A stretch of 64,000 nt of DNA from Nocardia sp. NBC_00565 (lineage in GTDB: Bacteria; Actinomycetota; Actinomycetes; Mycobacteriales; Mycobacteriaceae), in contig NZ_CP107785.1 of the NCBI RefSeq assembly GCF_036345915.1, positions 62,001 through 126,000 on the forward strand. Reading direction: 5' to 3'. The number at the start of each line of letters is the position of its first letter. Position 1 is the stretch's first letter. The notes under the pieces are model-generated. The model worked only from the letters and a program-made list of their open reading frames with translations. It was not told where the DNA came from and did no database searches. The position numbers and the translations under genes were made by a program. Below, piece by piece: positions 1-7,585 of this stretch.

Positions 1-79
1 CGACAGATACAAATACCGAAGAACACACAGCAAGGGCATCCAAGTCGTCACAGGCGGGCACTCGATGCCGGGGGTCGTC

Positions 80-110
80 GGTGCCCCAACTCGTAAAGGG
101 TTGGGGCACC
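80..110. terminator. stem-loop, 11-bp perfect stem
   Basis: Arms 80-90 and 100-110 are perfect complements (GGTGCCCCAAC / GTTGGGGCACC) around a 9-nt loop. No T-tract follows, which is common for actinophage terminators. It probably ends transcription of a gene left of the window. Nothing else can be assigned in positions 1-153. Confidence 0.6.
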
Positions 111-153
111 GGCGATCTCGCCAGTCAATGAACTTATCTCGGCCGCAATACAA

Positions 154-678
154 ATGGCCTTCGACCTCCTGTCGGCAGCGATCATTGTTCCCGCCCTTGG
201 GGGTAGTGCTGACGCCCTGCTGGCCCCTATCTATACAGATGCGCTGCTCGCATTCATGGTGGCGCGCAGTGCATTACGCGCCGCAACCCAAGGCTGGACC
301 CGCTACTTCGAACTGTTCCAGGCCAGCGGCGGAAAGGCGTACACCCTCTCCTCCTTGCTGGTCCTGCGTGCTGGTTTCTGGAAGACAAGGGCTTTCGACA
401 CCGTCCAATTCGGTGCGCGTGATGCCAGCCCGTTCGTCATCGGCGAAGCCGGGCACGTATGGCTGGATGACCGCTGCGGATTCACGATCCGCGGCGATCG
501 CACCGGCCGCATCTACATGGACCGCGTCTCCAAAGTCCAACTCACCTGGGACCGGCAAACCCAACCGACGTGGACCATCACGATCGGGTCCGATGCGGAG
601 ATCCGAGACCCTGTCGCGGCGGCGTTCGAGCAGCTCGAGGAGTTCACCGACGCACTTCAGCAGCTCGGTTTATTCTAG
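154..678 (+). CDS. hypothetical phage protein, 174 aa
   Basis: Not recognised. The frame is closed by a stop at 94-96 and ATG 154 is the first start after it, just behind the stem-loop at 80-110. The N-terminal third is Ala/Leu-rich and helical in character but without a clear membrane segment. The C-terminal half is Trp- and Asp-rich with alternating hydrophobic residues, as in a small beta domain. Position before the lysis cassette suggests a virion or assembly accessory protein, but that is inference from context only. No clear Shine-Dalgarno sequence. Confidence 0.55.
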   Translation: MAFDLLSAAIIVPALGGSADALLAPIYTDALLAFMVARSALRAATQGWTRYFELFQASGGKAYTLSSLLVLRAGFWKTRAFDTVQFGARDASPFVIGEAGHVWLDDRCGFTIRGDRTGRIYMDRVSKVQLTWDRQTQPTWTITIGSDAEIRDPVAAAFEQLEEFTDALQQLGLF

Positions 679-713
679 ATAGTTCTAATGCTAGAAATGC
701 TAAACTGTTGGAT

Positions 714-1220
714 ATGGAAGAGATCTGGAAACCAATTCCAGGATTCGGTGGGGATTACGAAGTCAGCAACATCGGGAGCGTGCGAAGTCTGAAGTTCAGA
801 CAGCCCCGACTAATGAAGATTCATGTGCAGAAGAGCACAGGTTATCCGACGCTGACCCTGACGATGAATGGCAAATTCCGCCCGCACCATGTGCACCGTT
901 TGATATTACTCGCCTTCGTTGGGCAACCGACCGGTGACGAAAAACAGTGCAGGCATTTGAACGGCGTCAGGACGGACAACCGACTAGAAAATTTGGCGTG
1001 GGGTTCAGTATCCGAGAACACCATAGACCAGGTCGAACACGGCACCCATCATCATTCCCGTCTGACCCATTGCAAACGAGGTCATGAGTTCACTCCCGAG
1101 AACACAACGACGCACGCCAAGGGCGGGCGCGTGTGTCGAGTTTGCCGCAAGATCCGGTGGGATCGTTGGTACGCGGAGAACCGGGCAAGCCGCTATTGGA
1201 AGAAACCCAATACGACCTAA
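714..1220 (+). CDS. HNH homing endonuclease with NUMOD4 domain
   Basis: 168 aa. The N-terminus carries the NUMOD4 DNA-binding pattern (WKPIPGFGGDYEVSNIGSVR, residues about 4-23). The middle has an HNH core: VHRLILLAF, then RHLNGVRTDNRLENLAWG. The C-terminal part has a Cys/His cluster (CKRGHEF then CRVC) typical of a small zinc-binding element. Such enzymes cleave a specific site and spread their own gene within phages. It is wedged between two phage genes; the A+T-richer DNA at 670-715 just before it fits a free-standing insertion. Start chosen as the ATG directly before the NUMOD4 motif. Confidence 0.9.
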   Translation: MEEIWKPIPGFGGDYEVSNIGSVRSLKFRQPRLMKIHVQKSTGYPTLTLTMNGKFRPHHVHRLILLAFVGQPTGDEKQCRHLNGVRTDNRLENLAWGSVSENTIDQVEHGTHHHSRLTHCKRGHEFTPENTTTHAKGGRVCRVCRKIRWDRWYAENRASRYWKKPNTT

Positions 1221-1240
1221 CTAAACTGGGGGGCCTGCGC

Positions 1241-1933
1241 ATGGAAGAAACACGGCAGCAACGGCGCGCCCGCGAACGCGAGAAGAAGACCAAGAAAGCC
1301 TCGCAGGACAAGGCGCTCGGCAACATCGTCGGCGGCAAGATCGGCGGCAAGAGTTTCCATCAGTGGCCGGCGTGGGACGGGACCGGTGTCCCGCTCCGTA
1401 CGAACTGCGACCTGAGCAACCCTCGCCAGAAGTTTTTGTGGATGTTCACGGCGATGCCGGGCATGCGGGGTGCTCCGTTGATGATGCCCGCCGAGTACTG
1501 GGAGATGCAGTCCTGGCGGATGTGCGTGCTCGGCGGCGACGTCGTCAACGAACCCACCCAGAAGTGGCAGGCCCCAGAGAACGCGGTCAACCCGCACATG
1601 GCAGCCGGATCGTGGGTCGACCTCGACGCCCCAGAGCCGCAGCGCAAGACCATCAAGGACATGATGCTCGCGCTGCCACAGAAGGACCGCGCCGATATCC
1701 ACGCCGCGGTGCTGGCGGAGCTGGGCATCGACGACATCGCAGCAGGCAAGGATCGGCCCGGCCCGCCCGCCATGCAGTACACGGTGGCGACGCTGGCTGA
1801 CCGGCTCAAGACCTCCGTGTCCGAGCTGCTCGAGGTGCTCACCAACCTGGGCATGTCCAACCTGCACGCAGGTAGCCGCGTAGGCCGCGATGTGGCCGAC
1901 CGGATCGCCGCACATATGGGGCTCGACGGATGA
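1241..1933 (+). CDS. phage protein with IF2_N-like C-terminus
   Basis: 230 aa. ATG 1241 follows a purine-rich stretch (actggggggcc). Residues 3-25 are strongly basic (RQQRRAREREKKTKKAS). The last 50 residues (TVATLADRLKTSVSELLEVL then NLGM, ending VADRIAAHMGLDG) resemble the small helical IF2_N fold found at the front of translation factor IF-2 and reused as a nucleic-acid or protein binding module. The central part (PAEYWEMQSWRM region) is not recognised. Its stop overlaps the next start by ATGA, so the two are translationally coupled. Function unknown; probably structural or an assembly factor. Confidence 0.7.
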   Translation: MEETRQQRRAREREKKTKKASQDKALGNIVGGKIGGKSFHQWPAWDGTGVPLRTNCDLSNPRQKFLWMFTAMPGMRGAPLMMPAEYWEMQSWRMCVLGGDVVNEPTQKWQAPENAVNPHMAAGSWVDLDAPEPQRKTIKDMMLALPQKDRADIHAAVLAELGIDDIAAGKDRPGPPAMQYTVATLADRLKTSVSELLEVLTNLGMSNLHAGSRVGRDVADRIAAHMGLDG

Positions 1934-2115
1934 GCTTCGACCCTGGCGACTATTCGTCGGAGGAAGTCCTAGCCCTGCTCGCTGACGCGGAGCCGTGCGA
2001 GATCGGCCGCGTCCTCGCCGCCGAGCGCCGAGGGCTCGCGCGCCCCGCAGTCCTGTCACAGTTCCCGCCGTCGTTGGGCGGCAGGACATTACCCACCGGA
2101 AAGGCAATGCCATGA
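1930..2115 (+). CDS. small phage protein, 61 aa
   Basis: Overlaps the upstream stop by ATGA at 1930 and the downstream start by ATGA at 2112, which supports it as a translated link in the chain. N-terminal half is acidic and helical (YSSEEVLALLADAEPCEIGR); C-terminal half is Pro/Gly-rich. No family recognised. Possibly the second frame of a tail-assembly-type pair, but there is no slippery sequence that I can point to. Confidence 0.55.
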   Translation: MSFDPGDYSSEEVLALLADAEPCEIGRVLAAERRGLARPAVLSQFPPSLGGRTLPTGKAMP

Positions 2116-2198
2116 CTGACCACGCGTGGATCATTCTCGGCGTCATTCTCGACTGCGTCATCCTCGCAATGCTGCTGCTCGGGCGTTGGCGGCCGTGA
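2112..2198 (+). CDS. tiny membrane peptide, 28 aa
   Basis: Begins MTDHAWIILGVILDCVILAM and ends LLLGRWRP: a single hydrophobic helix with a basic C-terminal tail, the shape of a small holin or phage membrane peptide. Coupled on both sides (ATGA upstream at 2112, TGATG downstream at 2196-2200) within the endolysin transcript. No homology can be judged at this length. Confidence 0.5.
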   Translation: MTDHAWIILGVILDCVILAMLLLGRWRP

Positions 2199-2263
2199 TG
2201 CGCATCGGCTGGATCGGACTGGCCGTGGTCATCGTCTGCATCATCGTGCTCATCGTGCTGTGA
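2198..2263 (+). CDS. tiny membrane peptide, 21 aa
   Basis: Starts MRIGWIGLAVVIVCIIVLIV and ends in Leu: almost the whole peptide is one transmembrane helix. Its ATG overlaps the previous stop (TGATG) and its own stop overlaps the endolysin ATG the same way (2261-2265). The perfect coupling is the main evidence that it is translated. A role in membrane permeabilisation, or simply as a coupler that sets endolysin dose, is inference. Confidence 0.45.
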   Translation: MRIGWIGLAVVIVCIIVLIVL

Positions 2264-3714
2264 TGCAGCTCCTCGACTTCTCCGCTGCCCTGATTGCTCC
2301 GCAGGCGATCAAGGACGCTGGATACGCGGGCGCCGTCCTGTATATGTCCGCCCGCCGGCCGGGCGCGGAATGGATGCTGGCAAAGCCAGCGACGCGCGAC
2401 TACTGCGACCAGCTGCGCGTCGCCGGGCTGGAAATCGTTTCCTGCTACCAGTTCGGCAAAGGTCCGACCGCGGACTGGCGCGGCGGCTACGACGCTGGCG
2501 TCAGGCACGCTGAGATCGCTGCCTCCTTCCATGAGCAGGCAGGCGGCCCACCGAGCACGCCCATCTATGCGCCGGTGGATGACAACCCCACCCTGCGGGA
2601 GTGGAACACCTACATCGCGCCGTTCCTGCGTGGCTGGGCATCAATCGTCGGGCTCGGGCGGACGGGCATGTACGGCAACTCTGCCTGCATCGATTGGGCG
2701 CTGGAAGACGAAGCGGCCACCTGGTTTTGGCAGCACAACTGGGGAACCCCGAAGGGGTTCGTGCATCCGGCCGCGCACCTGCATCAATCCGAGATCGACA
2801 GGCGTCAGGTCGGTGGCGTCGGCGTCGACGTGAACAACGTCCTGAAGCCAGGCTTCGGCCAGTGGTCGGCTGCCGCACCAGCCCCGGACGGAGAGGCAAT
2901 CGTGGTGAGCAAGCCCGACTTCAACGAAATCGACCAGACAGGCGTCTCGCCCAACTGCAGCTCCAGGGGCGCCGCGAAACCGATCTGGTTCCTGCTGCAC
3001 ACCCAGGAAGGTGACGGCACCGCACAGTCGCTCGCGGGCTATCTGCAGAACCCTGGCAGTGGAGTGTCCTACCACTACACGGTCGACAACGGCGGCACGG
3101 TCGTCGACGTGGTTGACACGGACATGGCGTCCTGGTCGGTGCTCGACGCCAACAACCGCGCGATCAATCTCTGCTTCGCTGGCAGCCGCGCAGACTGGGG
3201 TCCGACGCAGTGGATCGAGAACATGGGCCGCGCCATCGACATCGCCGCCTATATCGCGGTGAAAGACTGCCTGAAGTACGGCATCCCGCCGCGCATCATC
3301 TCGCCCGAGCAGCTGGGCCGCGGCGAGTCCGGCATCGCCGACCACTGGGCCATCACCTCTGGGCTCGGGATCGGCAGCCACACAGATGTCGGCGATGGGT
3401 TCGTGTGGGACCGCTTCGCGACTGCGGTCGACAAATACGCCAACACCACCTTGAAGGAGGCCGTCATGTCCCTGTCCGATGACGAACTGAGTAAGCGGTT
3501 CCCCTCGCGGTCGAAGTACCGCACCGACGACAACCCGGTCGACACGCTCGCCGGATTCGTCCTCAACATCGACGCCCGTATCCATGAGGAGCACGTCGAA
3601 CGCGAGGCCCTCAAGGGTGTGGAGTGGGCGGTCACGCTGGTGAAGCGCGAAGCCGACAGGGGCGACGAGGGTGCACGCGCGGTGTTCGCCCAGGTCGAAG
3701 GCGGCCAGCGATGA
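2263..3714 (+). CDS. endolysin: DUF1906 glycoside-hydrolase-like plus amidase
   Basis: 483 aa. Residues 1-205 are a DUF1906 (Rv2525c-like, TIM-barrel glycosidase-type) module: LLDFSAALI at the start, PIYAPVDDNP and WFWQHNW further on. Residues about 225-400 are an N-acetylmuramoyl-L-alanine amidase domain with LLHTQEGD (first zinc His), YHYTVDNGG and GSHTDVGDG (late His). The two activities would cut peptidoglycan of a mycolate-bearing host. A 90-residue helical tail may target the wall. ATG 2263 is preferred over the overlapping GTG 2260 because of the TGATG coupling. Holin-like genes follow immediately. Confidence 0.9.
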   Translation: MQLLDFSAALIAPQAIKDAGYAGAVLYMSARRPGAEWMLAKPATRDYCDQLRVAGLEIVSCYQFGKGPTADWRGGYDAGVRHAEIAASFHEQAGGPPSTPIYAPVDDNPTLREWNTYIAPFLRGWASIVGLGRTGMYGNSACIDWALEDEAATWFWQHNWGTPKGFVHPAAHLHQSEIDRRQVGGVGVDVNNVLKPGFGQWSAAAPAPDGEAIVVSKPDFNEIDQTGVSPNCSSRGAAKPIWFLLHTQEGDGTAQSLAGYLQNPGSGVSYHYTVDNGGTVVDVVDTDMASWSVLDANNRAINLCFAGSRADWGPTQWIENMGRAIDIAAYIAVKDCLKYGIPPRIISPEQLGRGESGIADHWAITSGLGIGSHTDVGDGFVWDRFATAVDKYANTTLKEAVMSLSDDELSKRFPSRSKYRTDDNPVDTLAGFVLNIDARIHEEHVEREALKGVEWAVTLVKREADRGDEGARAVFAQVEGGQR

Positions 3715-4064
3715 ATCCGATCGACTACCTGCGCGGGCTCCGCGGCAATGAGCCAGTACGAATGATCCTGTGGCCCGCTCTTATCGCGCTGATCGGCTGG
3801 CTCGTCGCAAGGGGCACGATCGACACCGACGCCGCTGACCTGATCACCGCGGTTGCCTTGCTGATCCTCGGACCGGTCGGTATCGAGGTGGCGCGCGCCC
3901 AGGTCACTCCTGGCGCGCACGTCACGACAGCAGTAGAGGCCACCGTTGACCAGGTTCGCGATCAGGTCGGCGAGCGCTTCGGTCAGCCCGGCCTCGACGT
4001 TCTGTCGCAGGTCCAGGAAGTACTCCAGGCGGCAGCAGAATCGCGCGGACGGCACGCGGAGTAA
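3711..4064 (+). CDS. holin-like membrane protein, 117 aa
   Basis: ATGA overlap with the endolysin stop. Residues about 17-35 (MILWPALIALIGWLVARG) and 42-62 (ADLITAVALLILGPVGIEVA) form two membrane helices with a short polar turn, followed by a soluble helical tail rich in Val, Gln and Asp. Two-helix proteins directly after the endolysin are the usual actinophage holin arrangement. The class is inferred from topology and position, not from a family signature. Confidence 0.75.
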   Translation: MNPIDYLRGLRGNEPVRMILWPALIALIGWLVARGTIDTDAADLITAVALLILGPVGIEVARAQVTPGAHVTTAVEATVDQVRDQVGERFGQPGLDVLSQVQEVLQAAAESRGRHAE

Positions 4065-4134
4065 GTCGAATTGTCAAATAACACTTCGGGGCTTACAACT
4101 TTCGGCAGCGATCGGGGGTGGAGGGTGGTGGCTG

Positions 4135-4365
4135 GTGAACGAGACCCTTATATTGAGATTGATCGCTGGAATTACGATCGCCGTTTCTGTCGGCTGGTTC
4201 GTAGCCGTGGTCCTTTGGCCCCTCTGGCAACCAAATTTTCGGCCTCCGATTGAGATAACCGGCGTGATGACAACCGTTATCACTGCGCTATTTGGTCTAT
4301 ACCTCAAGGCCAAGAATCCGAAGAACGGTGAAACCCCGAAACGCGGTGGTGACGAGGATGATTGA
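4135..4365 (+). CDS. second two-helix membrane protein, 76 aa
   Basis: GTG start at 4135 behind a ggagggtgg ribosome site. Helix 1 is LRLIAGITIAVSVGWFVAVV; helix 2 lies in TGVMTTVITALFGLYLKAKN; the tail is charged (GDEDD). The size and the second helix resemble small holins or pinholins. It overlaps the next gene by 8 nt (4358-4365). The 70 bp between 4065 and 4134 hold no other gene. Confidence 0.65.
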   Translation: MNETLILRLIAGITIAVSVGWFVAVVLWPLWQPNFRPPIEITGVMTTVITALFGLYLKAKNPKNGETPKRGGDEDD

Positions 4366-4891
4366 TTGGAGCTTGCTTGTTGGTTGCGCGATCGGCGCGG
4401 CTGGTGGCCTGCCGGTTGGATACTTTCTGGGATTCCGGAGAGTGCGCACCGATGACGGCGAACCCGCCCTCGAGCTGGTAATAGATAGCCGCCCACTTCG
4501 CCAGCGTATCCGGGAAGCAAATCCCAGGCAGGCGCTGCATTGGGCTGCGCAACGCTGGCTAGTTGTCTTGATGACCTGCATGGTTTTGGTGGGTTTGGTG
4601 CAGATCACGACGGTCAGCTACCGCTACCGGACATGCAGTGACAGGTTGTGGGACACCATAATAGATCGGTCGTCGATCGCGGGCGACACAGAAGCGGCAC
4701 GCCGCGAGAACGACGAGGCCACCTATCGGTGGGCTCGCGAGTGGCTGGAGCTGTCGGAGAATCCCGCTGGCGCGAACCGGCCGGAAGCTATCGAGGCGTT
4801 GCGTCAGTACGTGGCAACGTATGAGGAGAACCGGGCGCGGCAAGAACAGAACAGCCGTCTGCGGGCCGACAAACCATTCCAGCGGTGCTGA
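4358..4891 (+). CDS. membrane protein of lysis region, 177 aa
   Basis: Two membrane segments: residues 5-26 (LLVGCAIGAAGGLPVGYFLG) and about 66-86 (LVVLMTCMVLVGLVQITTV), separated by a basic loop, then a highly charged helical domain (EAARRENDEATYRWAREWLE) with coiled-coil character. It sits between two other membrane proteins. Family not recognised; a spanin-like or lysis-regulating function would fit the context but is unproven. Confidence 0.65.
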   Translation: MIDWSLLVGCAIGAAGGLPVGYFLGFRRVRTDDGEPALELVIDSRPLRQRIREANPRQALHWAAQRWLVVLMTCMVLVGLVQITTVSYRYRTCSDRLWDTIIDRSSIAGDTEAARRENDEATYRWAREWLELSENPAGANRPEAIEALRQYVATYEENRARQEQNSRLRADKPFQRC

Positions 4892-5419
4892 GTGGCCGAA
4901 CCTGGTCCGGGTGTCGATGCGTCTGGCCGACCCGTTATCGACCCCACCCAGAACGTCCTGCAGCTGGTCGAGGCTGCAATCAAACGGCAGGACGATCTGC
5001 GTGACGCTGAAGCGCGACATGTTCGAGAGATAGCCGATCTGCGCGAACTGCACGCGGAACGAATGCGGATAGCCGAAGCCGACCGCATCAACGCCATCCG
5101 GCAAGTCGACGTCAACGCGGTACAGCGTGCTGCGGAGGTGGCAGACAACCGGGCCACCACCCTGGCCGGGCAAGTCTCGACCGCGGCGGAGGCAATGCGC
5201 GCCGCGCTCGCGGCGGCACTCGAACCGATCCAGAAAGACATTGCCGACTTACGTCAGGCCCAATACCTGACGGCGGGCGGGAAAACGCAAATCGTCGAAA
5301 CGCAAGCCAAAGGCGCCAGCGCCGGTTTATGGATCGGCGTCGCCGTCGGCGGATTCGGGTTGCTACTCACCATTCTGATCGCCGCCGTCACGGTCGTGAT
5401 CACTCTCTCGGGGAGGTGA
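4892..5419 (+). CDS. coiled-coil protein with C-terminal membrane anchor
   Basis: 175 aa, GTG start directly after the previous stop. Residues about 20-125 are a long helical, heptad-like region (KRQDDLRDAEARHVREIADL and following). Residues about 148-171 form one membrane helix (WIGVAVGGFGLLLTILIAAV) close to the C-terminus. This is the topology of phage tail-anchored lysis accessory proteins. Fourth membrane protein in a row after the endolysin. Function inferred only from location. Confidence 0.65.
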   Translation: MAEPGPGVDASGRPVIDPTQNVLQLVEAAIKRQDDLRDAEARHVREIADLRELHAERMRIAEADRINAIRQVDVNAVQRAAEVADNRATTLAGQVSTAAEAMRAALAAALEPIQKDIADLRQAQYLTAGGKTQIVETQAKGASAGLWIGVAVGGFGLLLTILIAAVTVVITLSGR

Positions 5420-5425
5420 TGAGTC

Positions 5426-6283
5426 TTGACCGCTCCTGATGGAGGGTCACCGCCTGGGGCTCTAGGCGTAGGGCTGTTCCATGCGCTGCAAACCAAGACC
5501 GTCGACGATGCGAAGGCTGCAATGTCCGGCGGCATCGTAGGTGCCGTCACCGGCGCCGAGGAGCAACTCGACGACGAGGTGAAAACCCCACTCGCCGGGA
5601 AACCCGACGTCGAAGAGATCCCGATCAACTCCGCGATCTGGCATTCCATGAATCAGAAGGAGCAGGCGACCTTCCCCCGCGCCTCGCTCGTCAAGGTCGT
5701 CAACTCCACTACCGGTTCGAGTAGCGGAACCGGCTCACATTCCCACTCTGTGTCCCAATACGCGACGATCCCCGACTATCAACCATCCGGCAACGGAAAT
5801 GACTTCCTGGAGATCGGATTCATCCGGGTCACCAAGGACTGTCAATTCTCGCACGCCGGATTTATCACCGGGGATTCCGCGACATTCGCGGGCATAACTG
5901 GCGCGTATCTGGGCGTGTTCCGGATGAATGCATCTACCGGCGCTCTGACATTATTGAACACGGCGACAGCAACTTCGAACCTTAAAGCCAGCATCACCAC
6001 CCAAAACACCGAACACATTTTCAACCTCGGCGTAACCGTGACGGCTTCCCAGGACGAGGTCTACGCGGTCGGGGTGTTGCAGGATACGAGCGCGTTCCAA
6101 AGCGCGGCAAGCCTGATGTGTACGCGCATCACCGATATCAGCCGCGATACGGGCGGATTGTTCCCTCGGAAGCAGTATTGCTATTCGGGGACATATGCGG
6201 CGATCCCTTCGTCGATCGCCGAAGCCAGCCTGAACTACTCGGCCTCTACGAAACTGCCGTTCTATTACCTGCGGGAGATTTGA
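5426..6283 (+). CDS. minor tail / receptor-binding protein, 285 aa
   Basis: TTG start at 5426 is chosen because ggaggtgatgag sits just upstream and no ATG in frame precedes the conserved part. The N-terminal 90 residues are polar and helical. From about residue 100 the protein becomes a Ser/Thr/Gly-rich beta sandwich (SSSGTGSHSHSVSQ linker, then ITGAYLGVFRMNASTG) like phage minor tail or fibre head domains. Stop overlaps the next start (TGATG). Exact role unknown. Confidence 0.6.
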   Translation: MTAPDGGSPPGALGVGLFHALQTKTVDDAKAAMSGGIVGAVTGAEEQLDDEVKTPLAGKPDVEEIPINSAIWHSMNQKEQATFPRASLVKVVNSTTGSSSGTGSHSHSVSQYATIPDYQPSGNGNDFLEIGFIRVTKDCQFSHAGFITGDSATFAGITGAYLGVFRMNASTGALTLLNTATATSNLKASITTQNTEHIFNLGVTVTASQDEVYAVGVLQDTSAFQSAASLMCTRITDISRDTGGLFPRKQYCYSGTYAAIPSSIAEASLNYSASTKLPFYYLREI

Positions 6284-6690
6284 TGCCCGATCGGCTCGCC
6301 AACGTCAAAAACTTCTACTACTCCTTGGCTCTCGACGGGTTCGGGATTCGCCGACACATCGGCATTGACGCCCTACCTGACGACGTGAAGGCACTGCACA
6401 ACCGGATCGTGCCAGCTTTGTTCGACGCGATCCGCGCGGACGACCCCGGCTACGACCCGCAGGGATTCCACATCGACGGCAAGCCCGGCACCGCCGCGAA
6501 GCGTACCGCCGCGGTCCGTTGGTTCCTTGAGCTGCTCGAAGCGAACAAGGCATTCATGGAGATAACCGGCGAAAAACATGGGGCGCTGTATGAGCGGCTG
6601 TATCAGCCGGGGCAGCACTCGTGTTTCCTCGACGACCTCACCGAAGCTCTGCGCAAGGACGATCCCAACTGGAGAGGGCCCGTCGAATGA
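6283..6690 (+). CDS. hypothetical phage protein, 135 aa
   Basis: Coupled to both neighbours (TGATG at 6281, ATGA at 6687). Predominantly helical and charged, with YYSLALDGFGIRRHIGIDAL near the start and several Trp/Tyr residues. No family recognised. Its place in the tail gene run suggests a tail or assembly accessory function. Confidence 0.6.
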   Translation: MPDRLANVKNFYYSLALDGFGIRRHIGIDALPDDVKALHNRIVPALFDAIRADDPGYDPQGFHIDGKPGTAAKRTAAVRWFLELLEANKAFMEITGEKHGALYERLYQPGQHSCFLDDLTEALRKDDPNWRGPVE

Positions 6691-7100
6691 CCGTCATCTC
6701 AGAGCCGATCGAAGACATCGGCGGCGCCGACAACAAAACGAACTTCGAGTTCTCATCGGCCATCGTGCGCGAAAACAACGCTGGCACAGGGCTGATCACC
6801 CGACGCCCGGTGTTCCTCGTCGCCGAGGACGGTGTCCTTACCACCCCAGATCTGGATCCCGGCATGGCGACGGTGCGGATCGGGCAACGCGCCTATCTGA
6901 TCGACATCCCCGATTCGGGGACGCCCGTCAGGCTGTGGCCGTTGATCGAGGCCGGATTGCCCATCCCTCCCGAACAGGAAGCGACGGCCGTCATCAACGG
7001 CGGCGGAGTCGCTCGGGTGCAAGCAATGACCGCCGCCGAGTACTCCGACCTCACCTCCAGCACCACGCCTGACCCGGGCAGCACTTTCTTCGTCTACTGA
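6687..7100 (+). CDS. minor tail-type phage protein, 137 aa
   Basis: ATGA overlap with the previous gene. The first third is polar (IGGADNKTNFEFSSAIVREN), the middle is beta-like with RIGQRAYLIDIPDSGTPVRL, and the end is Ser/Thr/Pro-rich. It has the look of a small tail subunit or fibre adaptor. No defining motif, so the name is contextual. Confidence 0.55.
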   Translation: MTVISEPIEDIGGADNKTNFEFSSAIVRENNAGTGLITRRPVFLVAEDGVLTTPDLDPGMATVRIGQRAYLIDIPDSGTPVRLWPLIEAGLPIPPEQEATAVINGGGVARVQAMTAAEYSDLTSSTTPDPGSTFFVY

Positions 7101-7146
7101 TCTCCATCCCCGAAGGGCCTGCGAATCCTGAAGGGACACAACAAAC

Positions 7147-7584
7147 ATGGCCGTGAGTGCGAAGTTCTACGGCAAGTTCTTCAACAGCGCATTTACCAAA
7201 AAAGTGGACCTGAGCGCGGACACCATCAAGGTGATGCTGTGCACGTCCTCGTACACTCCCGACCAGGACACCCACGACTTCAAAGACGACGTCTCAGCGG
7301 AGGTCACCGGCACCGGCTACACCGCCGGCGGCGCCACGCTCGGCTCGCCCGCCTTGTCGTACACCGGCGGCACGAACACTCTAGCCTTCGACGGCGCTGA
7401 TGTGTCCTGGGCGGCATCTACTTTGACTGCCAGGTACGCCGTTGTGTACGACTCGACACCCGGCACCGACGCCACCCGGCCGCTCATCATGTTCGTGGAT
7501 TTCGGCGCCGACGTTTCGACGACCGCGGGCACGCTCACCATCACCTGGGATTCGGCCGGCCTGTGCTCGGTCACTGTGGCGTGA
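7147..7584 (+). CDS. phage virion/tail protein, 145 aa
   Basis: Starts MAVSAKFYGKFFNSAFTKKV and continues DTIKVMLCTSSYTPDQDTHD, a pattern I recognise from actinophage virion proteins. Almost all beta-strand and Gly/Thr/Asp-rich afterwards. Clear ribosome site region (gaagggacacaacaaac) before ATG 7147. The TGA overlaps the region of the next gene's GTG start. Probably a tail-tip or fibre component; not assigned more precisely. Confidence 0.65.
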   Translation: MAVSAKFYGKFFNSAFTKKVDLSADTIKVMLCTSSYTPDQDTHDFKDDVSAEVTGTGYTAGGATLGSPALSYTGGTNTLAFDGADVSWAASTLTARYAVVYDSTPGTDATRPLIMFVDFGADVSTTAGTLTITWDSAGLCSVTVA

Positions 7585-7585
7585 T

